Shown one piece after another: positions 54,248 through 63,002 of a stretch of 64,000 nucleotides of DNA. Position numbers and translations under genes: made by a program. The DNA is from an uncultured Butyrivibrio sp. (lineage in GTDB: Bacteria > Bacillota > Clostridia > Lachnospirales > Lachnospiraceae), in the NCBI RefSeq assembly GCF_947169445.1, contig NZ_CAMVPU010000005.1:1-64000 (forward strand). The letters are read 5' to 3'. The notes beneath the pieces are model-generated. The model saw only the letters and a list, made by a program, of their open reading frames with translations. It was not told the DNA's origin and searched no databases. How positions within the stretch are numbered: the first letter of the stretch is position 1; the number at the start of each line of letters is the position of its first letter.

Positions 54248-55735
54248 CTAGAATACCAATTTCTCTGCCATATCTCTAAGCTCCTGTCTTCTGTCATTCA
54301 AAAGAAGGAGTTTATTATATTCGTAGTAGGCCTCATTTCCGGTTTCCCTCACAAATTTAAGGCTATAATACGCTTTTGACAGTTCTGTCAGAAAAATTAC
54401 CATCTCCTGGCTTCCTGAAAGTGACTGTTCATCGCCGAAGGTCTGCTCCAAAAACGCAAAGCTATTGGTCAAATGTTTTCCTATTTCTTTTACCCTGTTC
54501 TGGCGCAGTGTTTCTCTATCATTGAACCATTTTTTGAGGTCCGATGTTTCTTTTATAGTCTTAGAACAAACTTCAAGTGCAGAGGCTTCTAAGCGCAAAA
54601 TACGTTCATCCTCCCTGCCAAGAAGTCCTGCATCAAGGTCAGATTCTATTTTCACCCTAATAGCCTTAGCTCTCTGGATGAGCCACTCTCCCGGCTTAGT
54701 AGTTATCTCTAAGCACTCTTTAACTATATCAAACAGACCTTTCTGAACAGCCTGATCCCGGGAATACTCTTTGAACTCGTCCATCAGTTTATCTGTAAGG
54801 AGCCCTATAATACTGAGTTTTTCGTCAAAAGAGCCCTCACGAATAGCTTTTTTATCCTCAGGAAACCTTCCTTCAAGAATATCCGGAATCTTATATAGCT
54901 CATAGAACCTTTGATATAGCTCATAGTAAGTTGCAAAGTCCCTTGCGATATCCTTATTCTGAAGGTACTGAACGGTCAGGTTCTCATCAACAGGAATGCC
55001 AAGCTTTTCGTGAACCTTTATCACTCTCGATAAATCTTCCCAGCCTCTTGCAGTTACAAAGCTTCTGCCATCAGTATCTGTTTTTATGCTATAGAAATTA
55101 TCCTTTTTTATCTCCAGATAAGCCACAATTGAGCCATGGACACCGGCTTTGTAAGCATATTCCTTCCAAGCTTCGAAGTCCTCTTCAATATTGATCTGAC
55201 GAACGCGGTCCAGAGTAACGATATCAAAATCTCTGACGGATTTATTGTACTGAGGTGGATTTCCTGCGGTTACTATAATAAAGCCCTCGGGTAATTTGTG
55301 ACTTCCAAAGGTCTTGTACTGCAGAAACTGTAACATGGTAGGAGCCAGAGTCTCTGATACACAGTTTATTTCATCCAGGAAAAGAATGCCTTCCTTAATT
55401 CCGGATTTTTCAATCTGCTCGTAAACTGCACCAATTATCTCGCTCATAGTGTATTCTGTTACAGAGTACTTTTTTCCACCAAATTCTTTTTCCGAGATCA
55501 TAGGAAGTCCTATGGCACTCTGCCTTGTGTGGTGAGTTATGGTATATGCCACAAGATTGATACCAAGCTCATGGGCAATCTGCTCCATTACCGCAGTCTT
55601 ACCAATTCCGGGAGGACCCATCAGGAGTATAGGACGCTGCCTCTCAACAGGTATCTCATATTGCCCCGCATCATCCTTTTCAAGGTATGCTCTTACCGCG
55701 TTTTTAACTTCTTCTTTTGCCTGATCAATGTTCAT
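54248..55735 (-). CDS. MoxR-like AAA+ ATPase of a vWA-linked pair
   Basis: The 495-residue protein has Walker A MGPPGIGKTAVMEQ (about 43-56), Walker B ILFLDEINCV, sensor VTAGNPP and an arginine-finger region LDRVRQI. A long helical C-terminal region follows after residue 300. I chose the ATG at 55735, six bases after TTGGAG, over the ATG at 55747. It lies 78 bp after a vWA gene, the usual ATPase/vWA chaperone pair, and upstream of a DNA polymerase. Confidence 0.87.
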   Translation of the reverse strand: MNIDQAKEEVKNAVRAYLEKDDAGQYEIPVERQRPILLMGPPGIGKTAVMEQIAHELGINLVAYTITHHTRQSAIGLPMISEKEFGGKKYSVTEYTMSEIIGAVYEQIEKSGIKEGILFLDEINCVSETLAPTMLQFLQYKTFGSHKLPEGFIIVTAGNPPQYNKSVRDFDIVTLDRVRQINIEEDFEAWKEYAYKAGVHGSIVAYLEIKKDNFYSIKTDTDGRSFVTARGWEDLSRVIKVHEKLGIPVDENLTVQYLQNKDIARDFATYYELYQRFYELYKIPDILEGRFPEDKKAIREGSFDEKLSIIGLLTDKLMDEFKEYSRDQAVQKGLFDIVKECLEITTKPGEWLIQRAKAIRVKIESDLDAGLLGREDERILRLEASALEVCSKTIKETSDLKKWFNDRETLRQNRVKEIGKHLTNSFAFLEQTFGDEQSLSGSQEMVIFLTELSKAYYSLKFVRETGNEAYYEYNKLLLLNDRRQELRDMAEKLVF

Positions 55736-55813
55736 AATATGCTCCAATAAATATCTTTATATTATTTTTCAGATAAATTACTATTCTTGTTGCAAAAACT
55801 TTTGCATCAATCA

Positions 55814-57235
55814 CTAGATGTACAGCTTCATAGCCCAGTCCGGCACTTTTTCATCATCATAGTCTTCATCTCCGGCAAATACAAAAGCCGTGTCATATGA
55901 CGTTGGTGTCACCGGATATTCTCCATATCCATCTGTAAAATATATTAATCCCTTTAGATTTTCAAATTTATTTTCCGATTTTAACTTCTCCACATGCTCG
56001 AAAACCGGTCTGAAATCCGTTCCATAGCCGCCTTCTACATGAATTTCAGAAGAATATTTATACATTTCTTCTCTTTTTTCAAAAAAATCTGTTCTCTGGA
56101 TCTGATTATCGCATTGGATCACACAGATTTTTATCTTTTGAAAAAAGCTATCCTGTCCCAGTAAAATTGCAGCAGTTTCATCTAAAAAACGCTGAACCAG
56201 AACATCTTTGCAGGAAGCAGAGGTGTCAATAGCAATCACCAGCTCCTGGATCTTTTTGACCTCTCTAAACTCGTTCTCTTCTATAAGAGGCATGTTTCCA
56301 TAGTAATCAAGCCCAAAGGCATACATTCCATAGTCAAAACTATCAAGGTCAACACCGCCTTCTTCGCGAAGGACTTTAAACCTGTTTAAAAACTCCCTAT
56401 AGTCCGTCCTGCTGGTATTTTGTATTTTCAAAAGCCAAGCCAGTTTTCCAAGTCTGTCGCTTTGATTATTGCCAATAGTCTCTATCTCTGTCTGAACTCT
56501 TTTCCCCTCTTTATCCCAGTTCTTCCGGGCATTTTCTATCTGCTTTAATCTTCGTGGATTAATATATTTGGTCTTTTTATTCTCGTCATTATTTAAAGGA
56601 TTCTGGAAGTTCTCATCCATTGGCGGCATTTCTTTATCAGAATTATCCTTTTCATCTTCATGATCTTTTTGTTCATCATCAGCCGGCTCGTCAGAAAGCC
56701 TACTCCAAAAGCCATGATCATCAAGAGCAAACTCCCACTCCAATTTCTCAATCCCGTAAATATCTATAGGATTCTCTTCCGAAAAATAATGATAAAGCTT
56801 CTCAACAGTAAGGACCTTGACCTCTTTTTCCAAAAGAGCATACCACTTATCGCGATAATCCGACGATACCCTGTAAATGCACTGATAGTCCATTCCATCA
56901 AGGATTGATTCCACAACTATATCTGCACAAATGTCAAATAATCTTTCGTCTTGGTATCTGCTCGAAGTGTACATATGCATAAATATGCAATGAAGAAGCA
57001 TGTGCAGATAAGTCCTGTTTAGCTTCCCGGGTTCCTCCACAAAAAGTCTTAGGACATGGGATGGATTAAACCTGATAGCTACTGCATCTGTCCCAACCGT
57101 GGTGGTGGATAAATCCATCTCGTAAGTAAGACTATTTAGAGCAGAGCCAAAAAACCTCATATCTATATATAGTTCTGTCCGCGAAGCGTTCAAAACCTTT
57201 TTTCCCGCTTCCTCTAATTCCATTCGCCTCTCCAT
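55814..57235 (-). CDS. vWA-like/DUF2201-type protein with degenerate metallopeptidase motif
   Basis: The 473-residue protein resembles COG3864 proteins. The N-terminal domain has YLHMLLHCIFMHMY, where HMLLH stands in place of HExxH, so the catalytic glutamate is missing. An acidic linker (about 210-240) follows, then a C-terminal vWA domain with intact MIDAS AIDTSAS. I chose the ATG at 57235 after GAGGTG; the longer frame to 57313 has no ribosome site and runs into the neighbouring terminator. It is first in the vWA-AAA-polymerase-YolD cluster. Confidence 0.8.
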   Translation of the reverse strand: MERRMELEEAGKKVLNASRTELYIDMRFFGSALNSLTYEMDLSTTTVGTDAVAIRFNPSHVLRLFVEEPGKLNRTYLHMLLHCIFMHMYTSSRYQDERLFDICADIVVESILDGMDYQCIYRVSSDYRDKWYALLEKEVKVLTVEKLYHYFSEENPIDIYGIEKLEWEFALDDHGFWSRLSDEPADDEQKDHEDEKDNSDKEMPPMDENFQNPLNNDENKKTKYINPRRLKQIENARKNWDKEGKRVQTEIETIGNNQSDRLGKLAWLLKIQNTSRTDYREFLNRFKVLREEGGVDLDSFDYGMYAFGLDYYGNMPLIEENEFREVKKIQELVIAIDTSASCKDVLVQRFLDETAAILLGQDSFFQKIKICVIQCDNQIQRTDFFEKREEMYKYSSEIHVEGGYGTDFRPVFEHVEKLKSENKFENLKGLIYFTDGYGEYPVTPTSYDTAFVFAGDEDYDDEKVPDWAMKLYI

Positions 57236-57261
57236 AGAACACACCTCGTATCCATGATACC

Positions 57262-57301
57262 AAAAAAATCGCCACAGGCATATGCTACCTGTGGCGATTT
57301 T
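57262..57301 (-). terminator. intrinsic terminator of the GH13_18 gene, separated from it by a MITE
   Basis: AAAATCGCCACAGG (57265-57278) pairs perfectly with CCTGTGGCGATTTT (57288-57301). TTTTTTTGG follows on the minus strand. Confidence 0.87.
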
Positions 57302-57319
57302 CAAAACGCTCAATTAATC

Positions 57320-57464
57320 GTTACTGTTCACTCGCTTGCAGCTCCCTCCAGTAACTGATTCGCGCATTCATTCCAATTCGACTTCGTCGAAGGAATGCGC
57401 TCACTCCTGAATCACTTTCTCACGAAATGCGCAGCACAGTGCGCATTTCTGTCTGAACAGTATC
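57320..57464 (-). mobile_element. 145-bp MITE-like element, copy D
   Basis: This is a full-length copy in the same orientation as copy C, with more divergence (for example GCTTGCAGCTCCCTCC and a final GTATC). Perfect 8-bp duplications AATTAATC flank it (57312-57319 and 57465-57472). The right end reaches the stop codon of the GH13_18 gene, so the element lies exactly between that gene and its terminator. Confidence 0.92.
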
Positions 57465-59121
57465 AATTAATCTCGTATGAGTAGTCACTAAAGTCTGCTT
57501 TCAGTGAGATACTGTGTTCTGCATTAGTCCAAGTGAAGGTCATAACAGAGCCCTCAACTGTCACATCAAGCTTTGCATCAAATCCAAATGCAGGATTTGT
57601 ATTTCGAAGTCTAAGAAGCTCCAACTGCTTCTTTACTACATCCTTCTCCATTGCTTCATCAATCTGTGAAAGAGTCAGATTAGTTCTGTTGATTTCCTTA
57701 TGCCCACCGGCTCCGGCGCGCTTTACAGCCTCATGATCATTCTTTCCTGCAAACAGGTCAAGATACCAGATCTGAGGCTTACCCGGCATAAACATCTGAA
57801 TTGCTCTTGCAAAGAGCATCTTCTTATCATCATCACCAAGTGCGCTGTAGTATGTAGCATTTACCTGATAATACATATTCTTGGCGCCGTGAAGATCCTT
57901 GACATATCCGCCTCTTCCTACGATGGTCTGGATCATGTCCTCAATATCCTCGTCAGCAAGAATTCCCTTAAGGTCCAGAAGCGGAATACCGTCATGGCAT
58001 CCAAGCATGTTTACTACGCGAATTTTCTTTTCCTGAATCTCATCAGCCCACTTTTTAAGCACTGTACCGTCCTTATGCTCAATAGCATAGATCAGAAGTC
58101 CAGGAAGGAAGAAGTCATAGGTCATGTAACCTTTACCGGCAACAACCTCATATATCTTCTCCTTGTAGCTTGCATGAATTTCAGGCAAAAGAGATACATT
58201 AAACTCATCAGCCAGCTTTTTTACCTTCTCAAGGACATCCCAGGTATCAGGCTCATTAAGGAAGTTCTTCTTGCCCGGTTCCTTGGGAGCATAGGCAAAA
58301 GCATCAAGTCTTACAATTCTTGCACCATATCCTGAAAGTGCCTTCAAAGTATTTCGATAGTGCTCCCAAACAAGGTCAGATTTGATATTAAGATCCATCT
58401 GTCCAAGGTAGCGTCTTCCTGATTCAAGAAGCTCCACCACTGCATCCTTATATTTCTCATAGCCCGTAAAATCAATTTCAGATGGCTTCTTGCCCTCATC
58501 AAGGCCTTTGCAGATTCTCTCTGAAAGTCTGGAAGCAGCAAGATATTGAATTTCCATCTTATCCATCAGATCCTGGGCATCCGGTCTTTTATACTGCACT
58601 TCCTGATAAAAGGTATTCCAGTAAGGAACATCCTTGCCATCAGGCATTCTCACCATAAGGATTGGAAGCCCCGGCTTTCTGAAGAACATATCCTTGATAT
58701 ATTCCTCTCTTGGCTGGATATAACCCTCAGGAGTCATTTCTCCGCAGCCTTCCCAAAACTTATTCCAGTTAATAAAGAAATCTGCATACTTAGATTTCTC
58801 ACCATTTTTCACAAGATCCTGGAACTGTGGCGAAAGAACTGATGCATGATTCAAGATGAAATCAAGCTTTAAGTTAATTCCAAGCTTATCCAGTGCCTCA
58901 AGGTCTTTTTTATCAGCAAGTTCCTCGTTTATACCATAATCAATAACCGAAAAGCCTCTGTCCAGATCAGTATTAAAGATACTTGGAAGGATGTAAAAAG
59001 ACTGGAATACATCCTCAAACTCTTTTTTCTCAAGAACAGAAACAATATCTCCCATGGTTCCGCCCATACTGTCCGGATAGGCATTAAGCATAGGTCCGTT
59101 ATCAACAAAATTTTTACCCAT
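57463..59121 (-). CDS. GH13_18 sucrose phosphorylase-like enzyme
   Basis: The 552-residue alpha-amylase-fold protein has the subfamily's catalytic loops: VRLDAFAYAPK (nucleophile aspartate), LLPEIHAS (acid/base glutamate) and LGCHDGIPLLDLKG (third acid). The N-terminus NGPMLNAYPDSMGG replaces the usual domain start. Length is closer to glucosylglycerate or sucrose-6F-phosphate phosphorylases than to the 480-500 residues of classic sucrose phosphorylase, so the glucoside is uncertain. It is transcribed with the kinase gene 52 bp upstream. Confidence 0.85.
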   Translation of the reverse strand: MGKNFVDNGPMLNAYPDSMGGTMGDIVSVLEKKEFEDVFQSFYILPSIFNTDLDRGFSVIDYGINEELADKKDLEALDKLGINLKLDFILNHASVLSPQFQDLVKNGEKSKYADFFINWNKFWEGCGEMTPEGYIQPREEYIKDMFFRKPGLPILMVRMPDGKDVPYWNTFYQEVQYKRPDAQDLMDKMEIQYLAASRLSERICKGLDEGKKPSEIDFTGYEKYKDAVVELLESGRRYLGQMDLNIKSDLVWEHYRNTLKALSGYGARIVRLDAFAYAPKEPGKKNFLNEPDTWDVLEKVKKLADEFNVSLLPEIHASYKEKIYEVVAGKGYMTYDFFLPGLLIYAIEHKDGTVLKKWADEIQEKKIRVVNMLGCHDGIPLLDLKGILADEDIEDMIQTIVGRGGYVKDLHGAKNMYYQVNATYYSALGDDDKKMLFARAIQMFMPGKPQIWYLDLFAGKNDHEAVKRAGAGGHKEINRTNLTLSQIDEAMEKDVVKKQLELLRLRNTNPAFGFDAKLDVTVEGSVMTFTWTNAEHSISLKADFSDYSYEIN

Positions 59122-59173
59122 TTGTTCTCCTTAAACAAAAGACATTAGTTTATAGTTGCCGACTTTTTGAACA

Positions 59174-60154
59174 TTACATATTGTAGAGTTTCTTAAAGCC
59201 TTCGTAATCTATAAGTTCTCCAGCCTTAGTAATGATGATCTTAGCCTTATGTGCCTGATCAACAAGCTTTTGCTGCTCAAGTTCAAGAACAAGAGTAGTA
59301 AATGGGCTGTCAAGCTTACCATCTCTGTTTCTGGATCTTCTGTGTTCAAGAGTCTCCTGTGGAGTACTGTTCAAAAGAACAGGGATATCAACCTGAGTCA
59401 TGTAGTCGCTGTTTCCATGAGTCCACTCAACAATAAGTACCTGCTTTTTGGACATATCTACGCAGTCATACCAAAGAGATGCCTCATCTCTTCCCATTCT
59501 CTTAAGGTAAAGCTGATCAGCGCCATCCTTGAAGGCTTTCATTATCTGATCAACCTCAGCAAAATCAGTTTCATTTGGAGTACCAAGGTAACCATTAAGT
59601 CCTCTTGCACCGCCCTCACGATAAGATCTGAACCATGTGTCAGTTTCTTCATGAGCCTTATTTGCATCATCTTCAGCTATCTGCCACTTCTTCAATGTTT
59701 CCATATGTTCAGGAGACATGACACCTTCGTCAACCATTGCACGAATACCACTTTCTCTGAATATATGAAGTCTTTCCGCATCATTGTACATAGGAATACG
59801 ATGTGGGTAGTTATCTCCCGACATAGTGTAGCTGCCGATTCCAGACTGTTCCAACAAATATGACAGGCATGACGCAATTTCAGATTTACCTACGCCGGAT
59901 CCGCCACATACTGCTACAACAGCACGTCCATACTGATTCTTTTCCATAACCTTTTTAAGTTCATCTACAAGCTTAGGGAAAATAGTCTTAGCTTTCGCTA
60001 TATGGCTGTCACCAATTTCAATCTTATCTCCGGGCATATCGCCATGTGGGATGTCCGCCGGAATATTTAATGTAGCTACTTTTTCCTGCGCCATAGCAAG
60101 TTTTGCAATTACAGCTTCTGCGTTTGCAGAAATCTTATTGTACTGAGTGTTCAT
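59174..60154 (-). CDS. P-loop kinase-like protein paired with the GH13_18 phosphorylase
   Basis: The 326-residue protein has a Walker A VCGGSGVGKSEIAS (about 83-96), a GDNYPHR segment, an acidic VEWTHGN (Walker B-like) region and RRSRNRDGK, a lid-like basic stretch. The fold looks like adenylylsulfate/uridine-type kinases, but residues for those substrates cannot be confirmed. Its location between a LacI regulator and a sugar phosphorylase suggests a sugar or sugar-acid kinase. The N-terminal 75 residues are an extra helical region. Confidence 0.68.
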   Translation of the reverse strand: MNTQYNKISANAEAVIAKLAMAQEKVATLNIPADIPHGDMPGDKIEIGDSHIAKAKTIFPKLVDELKKVMEKNQYGRAVVAVCGGSGVGKSEIASCLSYLLEQSGIGSYTMSGDNYPHRIPMYNDAERLHIFRESGIRAMVDEGVMSPEHMETLKKWQIAEDDANKAHEETDTWFRSYREGGARGLNGYLGTPNETDFAEVDQIMKAFKDGADQLYLKRMGRDEASLWYDCVDMSKKQVLIVEWTHGNSDYMTQVDIPVLLNSTPQETLEHRRSRNRDGKLDSPFTTLVLELEQQKLVDQAHKAKIIITKAGELIDYEGFKKLYNM

Positions 60155-60296
60155 AATTCTCCTCTTTCCATAGAAACCGATTTTGCATAAATATACAAAA
60201 TATCATATTATTATTTTTGACAACTTATGTTCCGCCATGTTATTTTGAACACAAGATACAATAACTTTTTTTCTTTGTAAAGACCAAAATAAAATT

Positions 60297-61322
60297 ATGA
60301 TTACGATTAAAGAGATTGCAAAACAACTAAACATGAGCACTACAACGGTTTCAAATGTTATTCATGGAAAAACCGGAGAAGTGTCTGATGATACCAAAAA
60401 GAAGGTTCAGGATTTCCTGGAAAAGGTTGATTATGTGCCGAATATAAATGCAAGAAATCTGGCGCAGAACGAATCCAAGATCATAGGTCTCGCACTTAAA
60501 GCAAGGGCTGACAAGTACGAAAACCTTATCATGGACCCCTTCGTATCAGAACTAATAGGTGGTGTGGAAGAAACCATAAGAAATGCCGGATATTTCATGA
60601 TGCTGTACATATCCAGTGACACAGTAGAAATCATGCGTCACGTCTCCACCTGGAATGTGGACGGTCTTATTCTTTTCGGTATGCTCAACGATGATGGAAT
60701 CCGTGTCAGTGAAAAATATAAAAAGCCAATTGTATGTATTGATACGTACAGTATCGAAGGTCTCAAACATTTCACCAATGTAGGACTTGATGATGAAAAG
60801 GGAACCTACGATATGACGAGCTATCTGATTTCACAGGGACACCGTAAAATAGCATTCCTGTCAGATAATGCCAATGGTGTCGACCTGGCTCGTCTGACCG
60901 GATACAAGAAAGCTCTTAAGGATGCCGGGATCAGGAACAAAGAAAGTAATTTCCTTCGTCTCCGCCCCAGATCAGATGAAATCGAGGATAGCTTGGAAGA
61001 AATCTGCCAGCGCGCCAAAGAGTTCACCGCAATTGTCTGTGTATCTGATCTCTATGCCGTAACGCTGATGGCAGCCCTAAAAGACAGAGGAATTTCTGTT
61101 CCGGATGATATATCCATTGTTGGTTTTGATGACAATATGCTGGGCAAACTTCACAGGCCTGCCCTCACCACTGTTCATCAGGACATCAAGGTTAAAGGTG
61201 TCACCGCAGCAGACACACTGCTTAAACAGTTAGCCGGTCACAAAACTCCAAATCAGATACAGCTTCCAACAAAGCTGGTTATCAGAGATACTGTTAAAAA
61301 CATTGCTCAAAAGAATGACTAA
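60297..61322 (+). CDS. LacI-family transcriptional regulator
   Basis: The 341-residue repressor starts with the LacI helix-turn-helix (TIKEIAKQLNMSTTTVSNVIHG) and the hinge helix (NINARNLAQNESKIIGL). A sugar-binding periplasmic-type domain follows (SDLYAVTLMAALKDRGISVPDDISIVGFDD). It is divergent from the kinase/phosphorylase genes and upstream of a sugar ABC transporter, so it probably controls both. The ribosome site is weak. Candidate operators lie near 61409 and 61614. Confidence 0.93.
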   Translation: MITIKEIAKQLNMSTTTVSNVIHGKTGEVSDDTKKKVQDFLEKVDYVPNINARNLAQNESKIIGLALKARADKYENLIMDPFVSELIGGVEETIRNAGYFMMLYISSDTVEIMRHVSTWNVDGLILFGMLNDDGIRVSEKYKKPIVCIDTYSIEGLKHFTNVGLDDEKGTYDMTSYLISQGHRKIAFLSDNANGVDLARLTGYKKALKDAGIRNKESNFLRLRPRSDEIEDSLEEICQRAKEFTAIVCVSDLYAVTLMAALKDRGISVPDDISIVGFDDNMLGKLHRPALTTVHQDIKVKGVTAADTLLKQLAGHKTPNQIQLPTKLVIRDTVKNIAQKND

Positions 61323-61408
61323 CAAAAGTAAGTTTGCAGCTCCTGATACGGATAGTATTTACAATTCACAAAACCAACTTGTGCTATCAGTTATACATCT
61401 TGCCCAAA

Positions 61409-61430
61409 GAAACTTTTGCGCATAAGTTTC
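61409..61430. promoter_or_regulatory. candidate LacI-type operator 1
   Basis: GAAACTT-N8-AAGTTTC has perfect 7-bp arms around TTGCGCAT. Its core CTTTTGCGCATAAG recurs, as its exact reverse complement, at 61614-61627. Confidence 0.6.
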
Positions 61431-61492
61431 AAATATCTACAAAATAGCGAATATTTGTTTATTGAAATTTTACATTTTTATAAAAAAATAAG

Positions 61493-61530
61493 AAAGCCAA
61501 ACAGCCAGTATTCATGCGTTGTTCGGCTTT
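61493..61530 (+). terminator. intrinsic terminator of the LacI-family gene
   Basis: AAAGCCAAACA (61493-61503) pairs with TGTTCGGCTTT (61520-61530), one mismatch, followed by TTTT. The rest of the 360-bp gap up to the binding-protein gene holds the two operators and a promoter. Confidence 0.75.
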
Positions 61531-61569
61531 TTTATTGCGTTCAGTCAATTTTCTTTTTCCATTTTCGTA

Positions 61570-61598
61570 TTGTATTTTGTGTATTAATGTGATATTTT
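61570..61598 (+). promoter_or_regulatory. candidate promoter of the sugar ABC transporter
   Basis: TTGTAT (61570-61575) and TATTTT (61593-61598) are 17 bases apart. The predicted start of transcription lies just before operator 2. Confidence 0.5.
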
Positions 61599-61613
61599 AA
61601 TTTCAGCGTACAA

Positions 61614-61627
61614 CTTATGCGCAAAAG
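61614..61627. promoter_or_regulatory. candidate LacI-type operator 2, downstream of the promoter
   Basis: CTTATGCGCAAAAG is the exact reverse complement of the core of operator 1. Its place just after the predicted transcription start would suit repression; the spacing of about 200 bp between sites would allow looping. Confidence 0.6.
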
Positions 61628-61682
61628 GAACCGCCAAAAATTATAAATGTTATGGCAAAGTGCACAAAAGGAGGATTACAAA

Positions 61683-63002
61683 ATGAAAAAGAAACTCATG
61701 TCAGTTCTTTTAGCTGGCGCAATGGTTGCTTCTTTGGCAGCTTGTGGCGAGGCAGGCGCTGACACAACAGCAACAACATCATCTGACAACACCGGAGCAA
61801 AGACAGAAACAACTGCTGCTTCATCTGACACAGCATCTTCTGCAGGAGCTGTTCGTCTTCTTAACGGTAAGCCTGAGATCAATGACCAGATGCAGGCCCT
61901 TGCTGCTAAGTACCTTGAGGAAACTGGTAACACACTTGTAGTTGAGACTATCGGTGGTGACACAAATGCTTCTGATGAGCTTAAGAAAATGTACCAGGCT
62001 GACAACATGCCTGACATCTTCGTTATAGAAGCTAACCAGGCAGCTAACTGGGATGGAATGCTTGCAGATCTTGCAGGTGAGGAATGGACTAACAAGACTG
62101 GTTTCGAACTTGTAGATTCCAGCATGGGAACAATCGGCTTCCCTTACACTGTTGAGGCTACAGCTCTTGGTTACAACGCTGACCTTCTTGCTAAGGCTGG
62201 TGTAGATCCTGCTTCTCTTACAAGCCCGGCAGCTTGGCAGGCAGCTTGTGAGACTCTTGATTCCAAGAAGGATGAGCTCGGAATCACAGCTGTATTTGGC
62301 TGGTGCGCTGAGCCTACAAACCTTGGCTGGTCATCAGGTACACACGTATTTGGTCAGTATCTTGATGCAGGTCTTAAGGCTGATGATACAACATACATCG
62401 ATCTTCTCAACGATGGTGGTAAGATTGACGAAGCTAGAATGAAGAAGTTTGCTGAGTTTATCGGAATGATGAACCAGTATTCAGATCCTTCTCTCCTTAT
62501 CGACGGCACATATGACAATCAGGTTGCCGGCTTCAAGGAAGGCAAATATGTATTTATCACACAGGGTAACTGGTGTGTAACATCTCCTTCAGATGTTAAC
62601 TTTGAGTGTGGCTTTGCTCCATACGCATTTGAAGATGGTATCAACACAATCATCGCTGGACCACCTTCATATTGGGTAGCTTATGCAAATGGTAATGTTG
62701 ATGGCGCTAAGGCATTCTTTAACTGGTGCGCAGGCGATTCAGCTCAGAATATTCTTGTTAACGATGCTGGACTTGTATCTCCATTTGATGATTGCCAGTA
62801 CGAAGCAGTTAACCCATTCTACAAGAGCATGAACAGCTACATCACAGCAGGCAACTACTCAGGATGGCACACAATGCTCAAGAAGGACGGTCTTCAGAAC
62901 CAGACTTGTAATGTATTTGCAGATTATGCAAAGGGCAAGTTCGATGCTGACGGATTCGTTTCTACAATGGCACAGGTAATCTCAAGTTACTATGCACAGT
63001 AA
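61683..63002 (+). CDS. sugar ABC transporter substrate-binding lipoprotein
   Basis: The 439-residue lipoprotein has a signal peptide with lipobox SLAAC (cysteine 21), a threonine/serine-rich linker, and a CUT1-type sugar-binding fold. I chose the ATG at 61683, directly after AAAGGAGGATTACAAA; an upstream in-frame ATG at 61647 has no ribosome site and would lengthen the signal peptide. It delivers a sugar to the permease downstream; with the GH13_18 enzyme, a glucoside such as sucrose is a reasonable guess. Confidence 0.92.
   Translation: MKKKLMSVLLAGAMVASLAACGEAGADTTATTSSDNTGAKTETTAASSDTASSAGAVRLLNGKPEINDQMQALAAKYLEETGNTLVVETIGGDTNASDELKKMYQADNMPDIFVIEANQAANWDGMLADLAGEEWTNKTGFELVDSSMGTIGFPYTVEATALGYNADLLAKAGVDPASLTSPAAWQAACETLDSKKDELGITAVFGWCAEPTNLGWSSGTHVFGQYLDAGLKADDTTYIDLLNDGGKIDEARMKKFAEFIGMMNQYSDPSLLIDGTYDNQVAGFKEGKYVFITQGNWCVTSPSDVNFECGFAPYAFEDGINTIIAGPPSYWVAYANGNVDGAKAFFNWCAGDSAQNILVNDAGLVSPFDDCQYEAVNPFYKSMNSYITAGNYSGWHTMLKKDGLQNQTCNVFADYAKGKFDADGFVSTMAQVISSYYAQ

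Noticed and set aside
39230..57464. The 145-bp repeats as a CRISPR array or attachment sites
   Set aside because: Copies are dispersed, not regularly spaced, and each has inverted ends with target duplications, which fits transposition.
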